64,000 bases of DNA, taken from the NCBI RefSeq assembly GCF_000757905.1, contig NZ_JRLH01000003.1. One strand, 5' to 3'. Below are positions 10,390 through 20,202 of the stretch, in pieces; the stretch's first letter is position 1; every line of letters begins with the position of its first letter. The notes beneath the pieces are model-generated. The model saw only the letters and a list, made by a program, of their open reading frames with translations. It was not told the origin of the DNA and did not search any database. Source of the stretch: Arsenophonus nilaparvatae. Its GTDB lineage: Bacteria; Pseudomonadota; Gammaproteobacteria; Enterobacterales; Enterobacteriaceae. The position numbers were made by a program, and so were the translations under genes.

Positions 10390-11853
10390 TTAAATTAGAA
10401 AAAGAGTGGCTAAACCTAAGAAAATAAAGAAGCCGCCGGTATCAGTAATCGCGGTTATCATCACACTTGAGCCAATGGCCGGATCTCGACCCAGTTTGAC
10501 CATAATTAATGGGATAATAACGCCCATTAATGCGGCCATCATTAAGTTCAATATCATAGCTAAAGTCATCACCGCACCCATCTCAAGGTTACCATAGAGT
10601 AAATAGGTGACGATGCCCATGATCCCGCCCCAGACAATACCATTGATCAGCGCGACGCCTAATTCTCTCAGTAACAGAAATGAGAAATTACCAGTTTGGA
10701 TTTGATGCAAGGCAATTGCTCGAACAATCATAGTGATAGTTTGGTTGCCGGTATTGCCACCAATGCCGGCGACAATAGGCATTAGTGTTGCCAGTGCGAC
10801 CAGTTGTGAAATGGTATTTTCGAACACGCCAATCACCCGTGAGGCAATGAAAGCGGTACAGAGGTTAACGGCAAGCCAGGTCCAGCGAGTTTTTACTGCT
10901 TGCCCAACGGGGGCAAAAACATCTTCTTCAGGGCTTAATCCTCCCATGCGCCGGATGTTGCTATCACTCTCTTCATTAAGATTATCAACTATATCTTCAA
11001 CGGTTAAGCGTCCCATTAATAAACCATTGTTATCAACCACAGCAGCTGAAATCAAATCGTATCGTTCAAAAGCACTCGCAGCGTCTTCTGCTTTTTCGTC
11101 AGGCAAGAAACTCATCGTGGCAGTTTTCATCACATCAGCCACTGTTTTTGTTGGTGATGAGGTTAAAATCGTTGTTAATGGCAATTCTCCTTGCAAGCGA
11201 TTTTGTATATCGACAATAAAAATTTTATCGGTTGCTTCAGGAATATTACCGCGCTGGCGTAGATAGCGTTGAACAGTTTTCAGGCTAATGTTAGGCCTAA
11301 CGGTAATAAATTCAAAATCCATCATTTGGCCAACGCTATCCTTAGGGTATTGCAGTACTTCACGGATCTGATTACGTAAACTGGGATCTAGGTAAGTCAG
11401 TAAACGACGCATCGTGTCGCGCGGTAAGTGTTCGGCAATATAGGCTTGGTCATCAACATGTAGATTAGCAACAGCGCGTAGCAACTCTCTATCTGACATG
11501 TTCTTGAGTAAACTTTCCCAGACCGAGGTTGAGGCTTCGACTAAAACCTGACCGCGTTTATTATTATCAATTAAATACCATAGTGATGAGCGTTCATCAT
11601 AAGGCAACATTTCTAAAAGATCCGCAATATCGGCTGCATGTAAGGCATGTAATAGTGATTTAATTTGGATGATATTTTTATCGTGTTTTACGATCGATAA
11701 GGCTTGTTGTTTGTCATGTTGGGTGGCTAATATTTTAATCGTCTCTTCATTTTCCATGAAAAGCGTCAAAATATCTTGCCTAATTTGTGCCAGCTTTTGT
11801 GAATGTGGATTAATAAGTGAGGTAATATTCGATGAAAAGGCTGGTTGAGACAT
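10390..11853 (-). CDS. mgtE: MgtE magnesium transporter/channel
   Basis: 487 aa with the full MgtE layout. The N-terminal helical superhelix domain (about 30-150) contains LHAADIADLLEMLP. Two CBS domains (about 155-280) include SVGQMMDFEFITVRP and ERYDLISAAVVDNNG. A C-terminal domain of five TM helices follows, including GIGGNTGNQT (about 365) and TDTGGFFIFLGLATLFL at the end. MgtE gates Mg2+ entry by Mg2+ binding to the cytosolic N and CBS domains. It stands alone with its own upstream gap of about 190 bp; no M-box-like leader was recognised. E. coli K-12 uses CorA and MgtA instead, so this is a lineage difference. Confidence 0.92.
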   Translation of the reverse strand: MSQPAFSSNITSLINPHSQKLAQIRQDILTLFMENEETIKILATQHDKQQALSIVKHDKNIIQIKSLLHALHAADIADLLEMLPYDERSSLWYLIDNNKRGQVLVEASTSVWESLLKNMSDRELLRAVANLHVDDQAYIAEHLPRDTMRRLLTYLDPSLRNQIREVLQYPKDSVGQMMDFEFITVRPNISLKTVQRYLRQRGNIPEATDKIFIVDIQNRLQGELPLTTILTSSPTKTVADVMKTATMSFLPDEKAEDAASAFERYDLISAAVVDNNGLLMGRLTVEDIVDNLNEESDSNIRRMGGLSPEEDVFAPVGQAVKTRWTWLAVNLCTAFIASRVIGVFENTISQLVALATLMPIVAGIGGNTGNQTITMIVRAIALHQIQTGNFSFLLLRELGVALINGIVWGGIMGIVTYLLYGNLEMGAVMTLAMILNLMMAALMGVIIPLIMVKLGRDPAIGSSVMITAITDTGGFFIFLGLATLFLI

Positions 11854-12041
11854 GGTTATCCTTAAATACTAATAGTCGTAACCTATTATCAGGTATTATC
11901 ATTTTTAATGACTTTCGATTAAATGCATACATTATTTAAACAACTACTATCAGCAGCAGGATAGATAAGTTATTGAATAGAAAACAAGCAATTAAGTTAG
12001 ATTTATGGTTGCTAGATTTTATTTTTAATCATACCAAAATA

Positions 12042-13571
12042 TCAAGCAGATTCCTCTTTAATTTTTAGTTTCCAGCTAGGAACATCTTGCCAATATTTTT
12101 GTTCTTTTTCTAAATCTAGCAGCATTAACGCATTTTGCTGTAAATAGTGGGGAGGAAAATAGAGTGTCCAATGATTTTGATCGGTTTTCAAACGTAGTGA
12201 GTTTGGCGTGGTTGTCGATTGACGTTGATTATTAAGTAGCGTAGCTAACCGTAATAGTTGGATCATGGGTAAATATTGTTTTTTCTTAAATAGATTTAAC
12301 TTAGGGAACTCATCAGCTTTGATACTTTTTTTATGATACCTGACCAATGTCGCTAGTAATAACTGTTGCTCTTGGTTAAATCCTGGCAGATTAGTATTGT
12401 ATAAAATATAAGCAGAATGACGATGTAAGCCATTATGATTAATATTTAATCCAACCTCATGCAGCATAGCGGCCCAGATAAGTAGCACTTTCAATTGTGG
12501 GTTAACCAACTTGGGATTTTGTTTTGCCCATTGTTGATAAAGGATCTCGATGGTTTTTGATACTCGCTGCGTTTGTTCTCGGTCAATATTATAGTGTTCA
12601 GCTAAACTTAATGCGGTGCGTTGGCGAATGTCTTGATGACGAAAACGTCCTTCCATTTCATAGAGAACCCCTTCACGTAAAGCGCCGTCAGAGAGCGTTA
12701 ACTGCTTGATTTGCAGAGAATCAAATATGCCACATAAAATGGCTAATCCCGGAACAAAAACGTGAGCACGCTCTGCTGATAAGCCGGGTAGATCGAGTGA
12801 CTTAAAATTTTTATACTTTAGTACTAATTTTTTTAGTTTAACTAAGCGCTCATGGGTGATGATGCCATCTGAATCACCCAACTGGCAAAGTACTTCATGA
12901 ATTGCTTTTATGGTTCCTGAAGCACCAAAGGCATAGTCCCAACCTTGCATTTGATATTGGCAAGCAAGATTTTCCAGTTTTTGTCGGCTAGCAAAATAAG
13001 CGCGCGCAAAATTAGTTTCATTAATTAGATTATTAGCAAAAAATTGGCGGGCATAGCTGATGCAGCCCATTTTACGGCTTTCCATTAATAGAGGCTTAAA
13101 ATCTTCACCAATAATAAGTTCTGTAGAGCCACCGCCAACATCGATCACCAGCTTCCGACCTTTTTCTGACTGGGTATGCTCAACTCCCATAAAAATCAGC
13201 CGCGCTTCTTCTTGGCCTGAAATAATTTCAATTGGGTAGGGTATAATGGCTTTAGCTCGTTGCAAAAACTCTTTGACGTTAACCGCTTCTCGTAAAGCAT
13301 GAGTTCCAACTATGCAAACATTATCAGCGGTAAATCCTTGTAAACGTTCAGCAAAAAGCGCTAAGCAGGTCAAGGCACGCTGAATTGATTTTTCGCTTAA
13401 TTTGTTATGTTCATCTAAACCGTCAGCCAGATGAACACGTTTTTTAATGCGGGTTAAAATCTGTAAGGCACCATTAACTATTCGTGCAACAATCATATGA
13501 AAGCTATTAGAGCCAAGATCTATGGCAGCAATTTCCATCGGCCTCGATGCTGAAGGTTTTATTAATGGCAT
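12042..13571 (-). CDS. ppx: Exopolyphosphatase Ppx
   Basis: 509 aa, matching E. coli Ppx (513 aa). It contains the ASKHA phosphate-binding motifs AIDLGSNSFHM (about 14-24) and VIDVGGGSTELIIG (about 143-156), and a C-terminal HD-like helical domain. It releases terminal phosphate from inorganic polyphosphate and can hydrolyse pppGpp. It lies 4 bp downstream of ppk, the same ppk-ppx operon as in E. coli, so synthesis and breakdown of polyphosphate are co-expressed. Confidence 0.96.
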   Translation of the reverse strand: MPLIKPSASRPMEIAAIDLGSNSFHMIVARIVNGALQILTRIKKRVHLADGLDEHNKLSEKSIQRALTCLALFAERLQGFTADNVCIVGTHALREAVNVKEFLQRAKAIIPYPIEIISGQEEARLIFMGVEHTQSEKGRKLVIDVGGGSTELIIGEDFKPLLMESRKMGCISYARQFFANNLINETNFARAYFASRQKLENLACQYQMQGWDYAFGASGTIKAIHEVLCQLGDSDGIITHERLVKLKKLVLKYKNFKSLDLPGLSAERAHVFVPGLAILCGIFDSLQIKQLTLSDGALREGVLYEMEGRFRHQDIRQRTALSLAEHYNIDREQTQRVSKTIEILYQQWAKQNPKLVNPQLKVLLIWAAMLHEVGLNINHNGLHRHSAYILYNTNLPGFNQEQQLLLATLVRYHKKSIKADEFPKLNLFKKKQYLPMIQLLRLATLLNNQRQSTTTPNSLRLKTDQNHWTLYFPPHYLQQNALMLLDLEKEQKYWQDVPSWKLKIKEESA

Positions 13572-13575
13572 AGTG

Positions 13576-15645
13576 TTAAGCTCTTGTTTCTGGATGTTCT
13601 AGTGATTTTAGATAATCGTAGACAGCAAGCTGTGCCTGGATCTTGCGTTTATTACCGCGTGGTACATAGCGATTGGTTAACTCTTTATCGATATAACGCG
13701 CTTTAACGGTATCATTAAATTGTAATTCAAGAATGTCGAGCACGCGTTGTTTCAGTTGTTGATCAACCAATTTAACAGCCACTTCAATACGAAAATCGAT
13801 ATTGCGGGTCATCCAGTCAGCTGATGAGATGAAGACTTCTTCGTTGCCATTATTACTAAATACATAAACTCTGTCATGCTCAAGAAAACGGTCGACAATG
13901 CTAGTTACTTGAATATTTTCACTAAAATTAGCTTGGCCGGGAACCAGCGAACACATGCCGCGGATCAGCAGACGAATTTTTACGCCAGCATTGGAGGCAT
14001 CATAAAGACGATTAATTAATTCTTTGTCGTCTAAGTTATTAATCTTTAGCAAGATAGCGGCGGCTTTTCCCGCTTGAACGTTGCTAATTTCCCGATCGAT
14101 CAGTTGCGTCAGCCGAGTGCGTGAATTTTGCGGCGAAACCATTAGATTTTCAAAATTGACAGGTCGGTAAGGGTTTTCAATAAAGTTAAATACCCGCCTT
14201 ACTTCATTGGTAATTTGTTGATTTGCCGTTAATAAGGAATAATCGGTATAAAGGCGAGCGGTTTTTTCGTTAAAATTTCCGGTGCCAATATGAGCATAAC
14301 GAATAATTTCACCTTGTTCGAGACGAGAAATAATAAAAAGTTTAGCGTGGATCTTAAGGCCAGGTGCAGAGAAAATGACATGTACTCCGGCTTCGGTAAG
14401 ATGCTTAGCCCAATGAATATTGGCTTCTTCATCAAATCTCGCTTGTAATTCAACCACCACGGTGACTTTTTTACCGTTGTGCGCGGCATGGATCATCGAT
14501 TCAATAATGCGCGAATCCTTGGCTACACGATAAATATTGATTTTGATTGTCAATACGTTGGGATCAAAAGAGGCTTGGCGTAATAATTCTATCGTATGCT
14601 CAAAAGTGTAATAGGGATAATAGAGGAGAACATCTTTTTCTCTGATCGCATCAAAGCCATTACGGAAGTTATCAAAACGACGATGACGTAAACGTGGCAG
14701 TGGTTTATTCAGTAAATTTTTATTACCTTCGTTTGGAAATTTAATGAAATCTTTAAAGTTATGATAACGGCCACCAGCAATGACTGAATCATCACTTGAT
14801 AGTCCGAGTTTTTTTCTCAGTAGTTCTACCATTTCATCAGGCATATTACGTTGATAAACAAAACGAACCGGTTCGGCATTAAGACGTTGTTTTAAACTGG
14901 ATGACATCAACTCCAGCATGCTGGATTCCATCTCAGTAGTTAAATCATATTCCGCATCGCGCGTCATTTTCATCGCGTAGGCGTTTAATTGGTCATAGTC
15001 AAAAAAGCCTTTAAATATTTCGTCTAGACAATAACGCAAAATATTATCTAGCAGGATCATTGATTTCCTGCGCTTTGGCATTTCAGGCGGTAAATGAACA
15101 AATCTAGGTTGTTTGCCCGCTGGAATTTCTAGTAAGGCATATTGAATATTTTGTCCCTTGATAATTTCAACGGCTAAATAGGTATAATCATCTTTTAAAA
15201 ATTCAACTAAATCAGTTTCCGGCGTGATCAGGATAGGCGTAATATGCTGACGAAGTTGTTGGCGAAAAAATTGTCGTAACCAAATTTGTTGATTTGGCGA
15301 AATTTGCCGTTCATTAATTAGGAAAATTTGGTTACGCGCCATTTCAAGTAATAACTCGTTATATAATGAGTCAAATTCTTGATCGAGTTTGGCAACTTTG
15401 CTTTCAATTCGCTTTAATAGCTGGCGTGAACTGGATGCGGTTCCTCGTTCTTCATTAATTAATATACGTCGCTTAACATCAGCAAATCTAATTTTATAAA
15501 ATTCTTCAAGGTTATTAGAATAAATGCCTAAAAATCGCATGCGTTCAATCAGCGGATTACGTTTATCTGCTGCTTCTTGCAAAACTCGCTCATTGAATGA
15601 TAACCAACTGATCTCTTTTTCAGTATAGAGCCGATCTTGAGACAT
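13576..15645 (-). CDS. ppk: Polyphosphate kinase Ppk1
   Basis: 689 aa, equal to the family norm (E. coli 688). It starts MSQDRLYTEKEISWLSFNERVLQEA, the conserved N domain. The region around LKIHAKLFIISR (about 433) contains the HxK catalytic His that is autophosphorylated, and IGTGNFNEKTARLYTDYSL follows it. The second HKD-like region is around FLEHDRVYVFSN. It reversibly builds polyphosphate from ATP at the membrane. It is the first gene of ppk-ppx; speG lies 57 bp upstream on the same strand. Confidence 0.96.
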   Translation of the reverse strand: MSQDRLYTEKEISWLSFNERVLQEAADKRNPLIERMRFLGIYSNNLEEFYKIRFADVKRRILINEERGTASSSRQLLKRIESKVAKLDQEFDSLYNELLLEMARNQIFLINERQISPNQQIWLRQFFRQQLRQHITPILITPETDLVEFLKDDYTYLAVEIIKGQNIQYALLEIPAGKQPRFVHLPPEMPKRRKSMILLDNILRYCLDEIFKGFFDYDQLNAYAMKMTRDAEYDLTTEMESSMLELMSSSLKQRLNAEPVRFVYQRNMPDEMVELLRKKLGLSSDDSVIAGGRYHNFKDFIKFPNEGNKNLLNKPLPRLRHRRFDNFRNGFDAIREKDVLLYYPYYTFEHTIELLRQASFDPNVLTIKINIYRVAKDSRIIESMIHAAHNGKKVTVVVELQARFDEEANIHWAKHLTEAGVHVIFSAPGLKIHAKLFIISRLEQGEIIRYAHIGTGNFNEKTARLYTDYSLLTANQQITNEVRRVFNFIENPYRPVNFENLMVSPQNSRTRLTQLIDREISNVQAGKAAAILLKINNLDDKELINRLYDASNAGVKIRLLIRGMCSLVPGQANFSENIQVTSIVDRFLEHDRVYVFSNNGNEEVFISSADWMTRNIDFRIEVAVKLVDQQLKQRVLDILELQFNDTVKARYIDKELTNRYVPRGNKRKIQAQLAVYDYLKSLEHPETRA

Positions 15646-15702
15646 CTTTACTCCATAACCAATATTGTTATTTAGTAATACAGGATATTGATACTTAACA
15701 GC

Positions 15703-16287
15703 TTATCTGATTACTGATGATTTTTCAGGTGTTTTATTGGCCTCTGGTGAGAATTTTTTTCTCATTTCACTGTATTGATGTTGAAAAATACTCATCCGAA
15801 TGACGGTACGATATTTACCATTAATAAAAAATTCATCAACCAAATCGCCTTCAATATGAAAGCCCAATTTTTTATAAATATGCAGCGCTTTGGTATTTTC
15901 TTTATCCACAATCAAGTAGACTTTATAGAGATTTAACACTGAAAAAGCATAATCCATCGCTAGGTTGGTGGCTTTGGCGGCATATCCTTTACCTTGAAAG
16001 GCCGGATCGATAATAATGCCAATTTCAGCTCGACGATGAATATAATTTATTTCTACTAATTCAATTAATCCAATTTTAGTGCCTTCATTTTCAATAATAA
16101 ACCGACGCTCTAACTGATCATGAATGTGTTTGTCATACAGATCACTTAATTCAACAAAAGCTTCATAAGGCTCTTCGAACCAATAACGCATAACACTGGC
16201 GTTATTATCTAATTGGTGGACAAATGGGAGATCTTCACGTTCTAAAGGTCGTAGCGTAATTGACTCATTTTTTTTGCCAGTAGGCAT
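15703..16287 (-). CDS. speG: Spermidine N1-acetyltransferase SpeG
   Basis: 194 aa GNAT acetyltransferase. LRPLEREDLPFVHQLDNNAS and MRYWFEEPYEAFVELSDLYD are nearly identical to E. coli SpeG (186 aa). The acetyl-CoA loop is PAFQGKGYAAKA (about 96-107). It acetylates spermidine and spermine to lower polyamine toxicity. Its C-terminal tail is about 8 residues longer than in E. coli. It sits between purN and ppk, whereas in E. coli purN and ppk lie close together and speG is elsewhere. Confidence 0.95.
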   Translation of the reverse strand: MPTGKKNESITLRPLEREDLPFVHQLDNNASVMRYWFEEPYEAFVELSDLYDKHIHDQLERRFIIENEGTKIGLIELVEINYIHRRAEIGIIIDPAFQGKGYAAKATNLAMDYAFSVLNLYKVYLIVDKENTKALHIYKKLGFHIEGDLVDEFFINGKYRTVIRMSIFQHQYSEMRKKFSPEANKTPEKSSVIR

Positions 16288-16564
16288 TGGATACCTCGAT
16301 TGGGAGTAAAACTTAGCATATTAAAATAATTACTATGGATGTTCTGTATTTTTAGTCGGTTTGGTTAGTAAAGAATAGCAGAATCAGGCTGAGTGATAAA
16401 TGAGAGCAACTATATTTTAGCAATAAACTCAGTTTTCGATAACTAATTAGTCAAGTATTGGTTGATTATTACTACAAAGTTATCAATTAGAATTTGTACC
16501 AATATGGGTTAGCATCAGTATACAAAATTGTGATGCCATTGGCATCACATAGGGACAGATACTG

Positions 16565-17206
16565 CTAATCTTCATTAGCATAACCGTATTCAGGTAGTTT
16601 ACAGCCATCCAGGAAGGCTGAATTATTAACCATAGCTAAGCGGCCTTTAACAAACCAATTAATAACTAATGGATAAATACGATGCTCTTGTGTTTGAACG
16701 CGCGGAATAATATCTTGCGGTTGATCTCCAGCAAAGATAGGCACTTTAGCTTGTAAAATAATTGGACCTGCATCCAATTTCTCAGTGACAAAGTGAATTG
16801 AAGTACCGTGCTCTTTATCTCCATTTGCCAGCGCTTTACGGTGGGTATCTAACCCCGGATACTTAGGCAATAAGGAAGGGTGAATATTAATTATTTTGCC
16901 TAAATAATGGCTGACAAAGTGTGGCGTAAGAATGCGCATATAACCTGCCAACACAATCAGATCTGGCTGATATCGTGCTATTTCGGTCATCAGTGAAGCA
17001 TCATAAGCATGGTTATCCGCGTAATCCGTTTTTTGCATCACGACAGTTGGGATCCCGGCTTGCTTAGCCCGTTCTAAACCATAAGCAGTTGGATTGTCAC
17101 TGAAAACTGCACTAATTTTTGCGGCAATACTTTGTTTTTGGCAAGCATCAATAATGGCTTGTAAATTACTGCCATTGCCAGAAATTAATACTACAAAATT
17201 TTTCAT
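16565..17206 (-). CDS. purN: Phosphoribosylglycinamide formyltransferase PurN
   Basis: 213 aa (E. coli 212). The N-terminal VVLISGNGSNLQAIIDAC is the GAR-binding loop. The active-site region IINIHPSLLPKYPGLDTHRKAL (about 105-126) and the later GTSIHFVTEKLDAGPII contain the expected Asn, His and Asp. It transfers formyl from 10-formyl-THF to GAR, step 3 of purine synthesis. The start overlaps the purM stop (TAATG), so purMN is a coupled operon under the PurR box upstream of purM. Confidence 0.97.
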   Translation of the reverse strand: MKNFVVLISGNGSNLQAIIDACQKQSIAAKISAVFSDNPTAYGLERAKQAGIPTVVMQKTDYADNHAYDASLMTEIARYQPDLIVLAGYMRILTPHFVSHYLGKIINIHPSLLPKYPGLDTHRKALANGDKEHGTSIHFVTEKLDAGPIILQAKVPIFAGDQPQDIIPRVQTQEHRIYPLVINWFVKGRLAMVNNSAFLDGCKLPEYGYANED

Positions 17207-18246
17207 TAGCTGATTGTTACCTGCGGTTCATCCGCGTTGATCTCGACAATTTTACCAATTTGCCAGGCTTTTTCACCCAGTTGATTGAGTAGTTGTAATG
17301 TATCAGAGACTTCTTCTGCGGGTAAAACAATTAACATGCCAACACCACAATTGAAGGTGCGGTACATTTCATGGGTCGATACATTACCGGTTTGTTGTAA
17401 CCAACTAAATATCGCCGGCCATTGCCAGCTAGTGCTATCGATCTGCGCTTGGGTATTGGCGGGTAAAACCCGTGGAATATTTTCCCAAAAGCCACCACCG
17501 GTTATATGGGCAATGGCATGAATATTCTGCTTTTCAATCAAAGCTAGAATATTTTTAACATAGATGCGTGTTGGGGCTAATAAATGATCAGCCAGTGACT
17601 TATTTTCTAGTTGTACTGTGGCTGGATCTATTTGGTTTAACTGTAAAATTTTTCTAATTAATGAATAACCATTGGAATGGGGGCCACTAGCGCCTAACGC
17701 AATTAGGGCATCGCCAGCTTTAACTTTGCTACCATCAATAACTTTTGTTTTTTCGACCACGCCAACACAAAAGCCTGCTATATCATAATCTTCACCATGA
17801 TACATACCAGGCATCTCTGCTGTTTCACCACCGACTAGGGCACAGCCTGATTGTTTACAGCCTGCTGCAATGCTTTTGATCACGCTGGTCGCTGTATCGA
17901 CAGCTAGTTTACCGGTGGCGTAATAATCGAGAAAAAAGAGTGGCTCGGCACCTTGAACAATCAAATCATTAACGCACATAGCAACTAAATCAATGCCAAT
18001 TGTATCATGGCGTTTTAAGTCCATTGCTAATCGCAGTTTTGTTCCGACACCATCTGTGCCTGAAACTAAGATTGGCTCACGATATTTTTGTGGTAAGGCA
18101 CACAATGCGCCAAAGCCGCCTAATCCTCCCATTACTTCTGGGCGGCGGGTTTCTTTAACAGCACCTTTAATACGTTCGACCAGTGTATTACCTGCATCGA
18201 TATTGACACCAGCATCTTTATAGCTGAGAGAAATTTTATCTGTCAC
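17206..18246 (-). CDS. purM: Phosphoribosylformylglycinamidine cyclo-ligase PurM
   Basis: 346 aa from the chosen start. A longer frame opens at an ATG at 18270, but a GTG at 18244-18246 gives MTDKISLSYKDAGVNIDAGN, which matches the E. coli N-terminus, and has GGGAG a few bases upstream. Conserved blocks are VSGTDGVGTKLRLAM, GGETAEMPGMY and ITGGGFWENIPRVLP. The enzyme closes FGAM to AIR with ATP, step 5 of purine synthesis. It is followed by purN with a one-base overlap and lies divergent from upp, with a PurR operator between. Confidence 0.95.
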   Translation of the reverse strand: MTDKISLSYKDAGVNIDAGNTLVERIKGAVKETRRPEVMGGLGGFGALCALPQKYREPILVSGTDGVGTKLRLAMDLKRHDTIGIDLVAMCVNDLIVQGAEPLFFLDYYATGKLAVDTATSVIKSIAAGCKQSGCALVGGETAEMPGMYHGEDYDIAGFCVGVVEKTKVIDGSKVKAGDALIALGASGPHSNGYSLIRKILQLNQIDPATVQLENKSLADHLLAPTRIYVKNILALIEKQNIHAIAHITGGGFWENIPRVLPANTQAQIDSTSWQWPAIFSWLQQTGNVSTHEMYRTFNCGVGMLIVLPAEEVSDTLQLLNQLGEKAWQIGKIVEINADEPQVTIS

Positions 18247-18310
18247 AGCAAGCTCCCAAGGCGATTGCATTTAGTAAAATAGATGGAAACAGAAATAATT
18301 CTACCAGCCT

Positions 18311-18326
18311 AAGCAAACGTTTGCGA
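18311..18326. promoter_or_regulatory. PurR operator (purM/upp)
   Basis: AAGCAAACGTTTGCGA matches the PurR consensus ACGCAAACGTTTNCNT at nearly all positions and is palindromic. It lies 65 bp upstream of the purM GTG and about 155 bp upstream of upp. PurR with hypoxanthine or guanine would repress purMN as in E. coli. Confidence 0.9.
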
Positions 18327-18480
18327 GATACTTATTTTGGTTTTCATAATAAAACTTAAGAGCTAGCAAAAATGAATTCCCTGCAAGAAAAACCTTAATC
18401 TATCAGTGGAACAGGTCTGAAAAAGCGCTATAATCTGATAATTTTTTATTTGTAGATGGTTTGTACTGAAGGAGAGTAGC

Positions 18481-19107
18481 GTGAAAATCGTTGAGGTAAA
18501 ACACCCGTTAGTTAAACATAAATTGGGCTTATTGCGGGATAAAGATATTAGCACTAAACGTTTTTGTGAATTGGCCTCAGAAGTGGGCAGTCTGTTAACT
18601 TATGAAGCAACAGCAAATTTAGAAACAGAAACAATTGCAATAGAAGGATGGTGTGGGCAGGTAAACATCGAGCAAATTAAGGGAAAAAAAATTACTGTCG
18701 TGCCAATTTTACGTGCTGGATTGGGAATGATGGATGGGGTGCTGGAAAATATTCCCAGTGCCCGTATAAGTGTTGTGGGTGTTTATCGTGATGAAAAGAC
18801 GCTGGAGCCTATTCCATATTTTCAAAAGCTGGCTTCAAATATTAATGAACGGATGGCATTGGTTGTTGATCCGATGTTGGCCACAGGCGGCTCAATGATT
18901 GCCACGATAGATTTACTTAAAAAAGAGGGCTGTCATGCTATTAAAATATTGGTACTAGTTGCCGCGCCGGAAGGTATTAAGGCACTGGAAGCTGCTCATC
19001 CTGATGTTGAACTTTATACTGCATCTATTGATGATCATTTGGATGAACATGGTTATATTGTTCCTGGTTTGGGTGATGCGGGCGATAAGATATTTGGTAC
19101 CAAGTGA
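18481..19107 (+). CDS. upp: Uracil phosphoribosyltransferase Upp
   Basis: 208 aa, the same length as E. coli Upp and highly similar. It begins at a GTG (MKIVEVKHPLVKHKLGLLRD) with GGAG about 9 bases upstream (GGAGAGTAGC). The PRPP-binding loop is VDPMLATGGS (about 128-137) and the uracil-binding tail contains GLGDAGDKIFGTK. It converts uracil and PRPP to UMP (pyrimidine salvage). In E. coli upp is cotranscribed with uraA; here a terminator-like hairpin and about 3 kb of unrelated genes lie between them. Confidence 0.97.
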   Translation: MKIVEVKHPLVKHKLGLLRDKDISTKRFCELASEVGSLLTYEATANLETETIAIEGWCGQVNIEQIKGKKITVVPILRAGLGMMDGVLENIPSARISVVGVYRDEKTLEPIPYFQKLASNINERMALVVDPMLATGGSMIATIDLLKKEGCHAIKILVLVAAPEGIKALEAAHPDVELYTASIDDHLDEHGYIVPGLGDAGDKIFGTK

Positions 19108-19153
19108 CATTTATTGTTTATGTTATTTTTTATTAATTATAGTTATTGAGAGC

Positions 19154-19186
19154 TAATAAGATTGGATAGAGATACCAATCTTATTA
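19154..19186 (+). terminator. Hairpin terminator between upp and the convergent hypothetical gene
   Basis: A perfect 12-bp stem, TAATAAGATTGG (19154-19165) / CCAATCTTATTA (19175-19186), with a 9-base loop. It lies between convergent genes and can act in both directions, although the T-run is poor. Its position ends the upp transcript before uraA. Confidence 0.65.
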
Positions 19187-19215
19187 AGTTTGAATATTAT
19201 TTTAAATTTAGTGCG

Positions 19216-19953
19216 TTAACTTTTCGGCGTTTTTTTCACTCTATTTCTATCTAACCAATGTTTTAGTCCTGCATAGGTTTTATTTAATTCAACTTTGGCA
19301 TTTTCTACCGTTAGTTTGTTGTGATCAAAAACAAACTCTTGAGCGACATAATTAAAACTATAGCCGGAAGCGGGATTAGAATAGAGACTGTAATAGAACA
19401 ATTTGGCTTGATTATCTGCTTTTATGATAGGGGTAATAAATTGAATAAAATCATGATCCTCTTCATTAAATTTTACAAAATCTGTTAGATGAGTTGTTAA
19501 TTCATGGATTAAACTAGCGCGTTCATTATTGTCAATAAATTTATGCGTGGCAATAATGTGTTCAGCTAATTGCTGTGGGTTGGTAGTTTTAAAACTACTT
19601 GAACGATTATTAAAATTTGAAATATAGTTACAGTTTCTAATTTGATAAAGATACTCTAGGTAGTTCCGTAAATAAAGCGATGCATTATCTAATGAATTAG
19701 TTGGCGCCCATTTTGATTCATTACGGATATTGGTTATAATTGTAGTAACAAAATTTGTCGGTGAAACTACCAGTTTCTTGGCATTTGTGTCTAAATCGTT
19801 ATTTTCATTCCATTGATTATCATCTTGAATGGCTTTTTCTTTGTCTTGACCAAATATTTCAGCACAGCCTAATAAATGGCTAATATTTTCACCATTATAT
19901 TTTGACGTATCAATAAAATTATCAATATCATTAAATTTATTTGTATTTATCAT
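19216..19953 (-). CDS. Hypothetical protein, paralogue A of a three-gene tandem family
   Basis: 245 aa, not recognised. No signal peptide or TM segment is seen; the protein is rich in Asn, Asp and Lys. A middle motif, KWAPTNSLDNASLYLRNYLE, followed by a spacer and NPQQLAEHIIA, aligns with GWAPDEPDNEGNEKKYYEYI and NYQQLLEKI of the next gene upstream. The C-terminal GLKHWLDRNRV aligns with the LxxWL ends of the other two. It is the only copy of the three without a visible lesion. Strong AT bias suggests an acquired cassette. A secreted toxin or effector role is possible but unsupported by any motif I can name. Confidence 0.7.
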   Translation of the reverse strand: MINTNKFNDIDNFIDTSKYNGENISHLLGCAEIFGQDKEKAIQDDNQWNENNDLDTNAKKLVVSPTNFVTTIITNIRNESKWAPTNSLDNASLYLRNYLEYLYQIRNCNYISNFNNRSSSFKTTNPQQLAEHIIATHKFIDNNERASLIHELTTHLTDFVKFNEEDHDFIQFITPIIKADNQAKLFYYSLYSNPASGYSFNYVAQEFVFDHNKLTVENAKVELNKTYAGLKHWLDRNRVKKTPKS

Positions 19954-20202
19954 AAAGATGCCTTGAGTTAAAATAATTTATTTTATAATTTATTCAATTT
20001 AATTTTTATTAAAAAGTTTTGCATTCACTAATTTAAAATATATCGTTATAATTTAATTGAATAAAATCGTGACGAATATATTTTTAAATATTAACTAGAT
20101 CACTGTGTTGTTATTTAATTTTAATGCATCTTATATAATTGCTTAGGATGTAAATAAAATTATTAGTATTTTTTTATTTTATAATTTGAGTAGTAAAGTG
20201 TA

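Noticed and set aside
11854..12041. Mg2+ riboswitch (M-box) before mgtE
   Set aside because: The leader is short and AT-rich without the conserved M-box blocks or a clear terminator hairpin.
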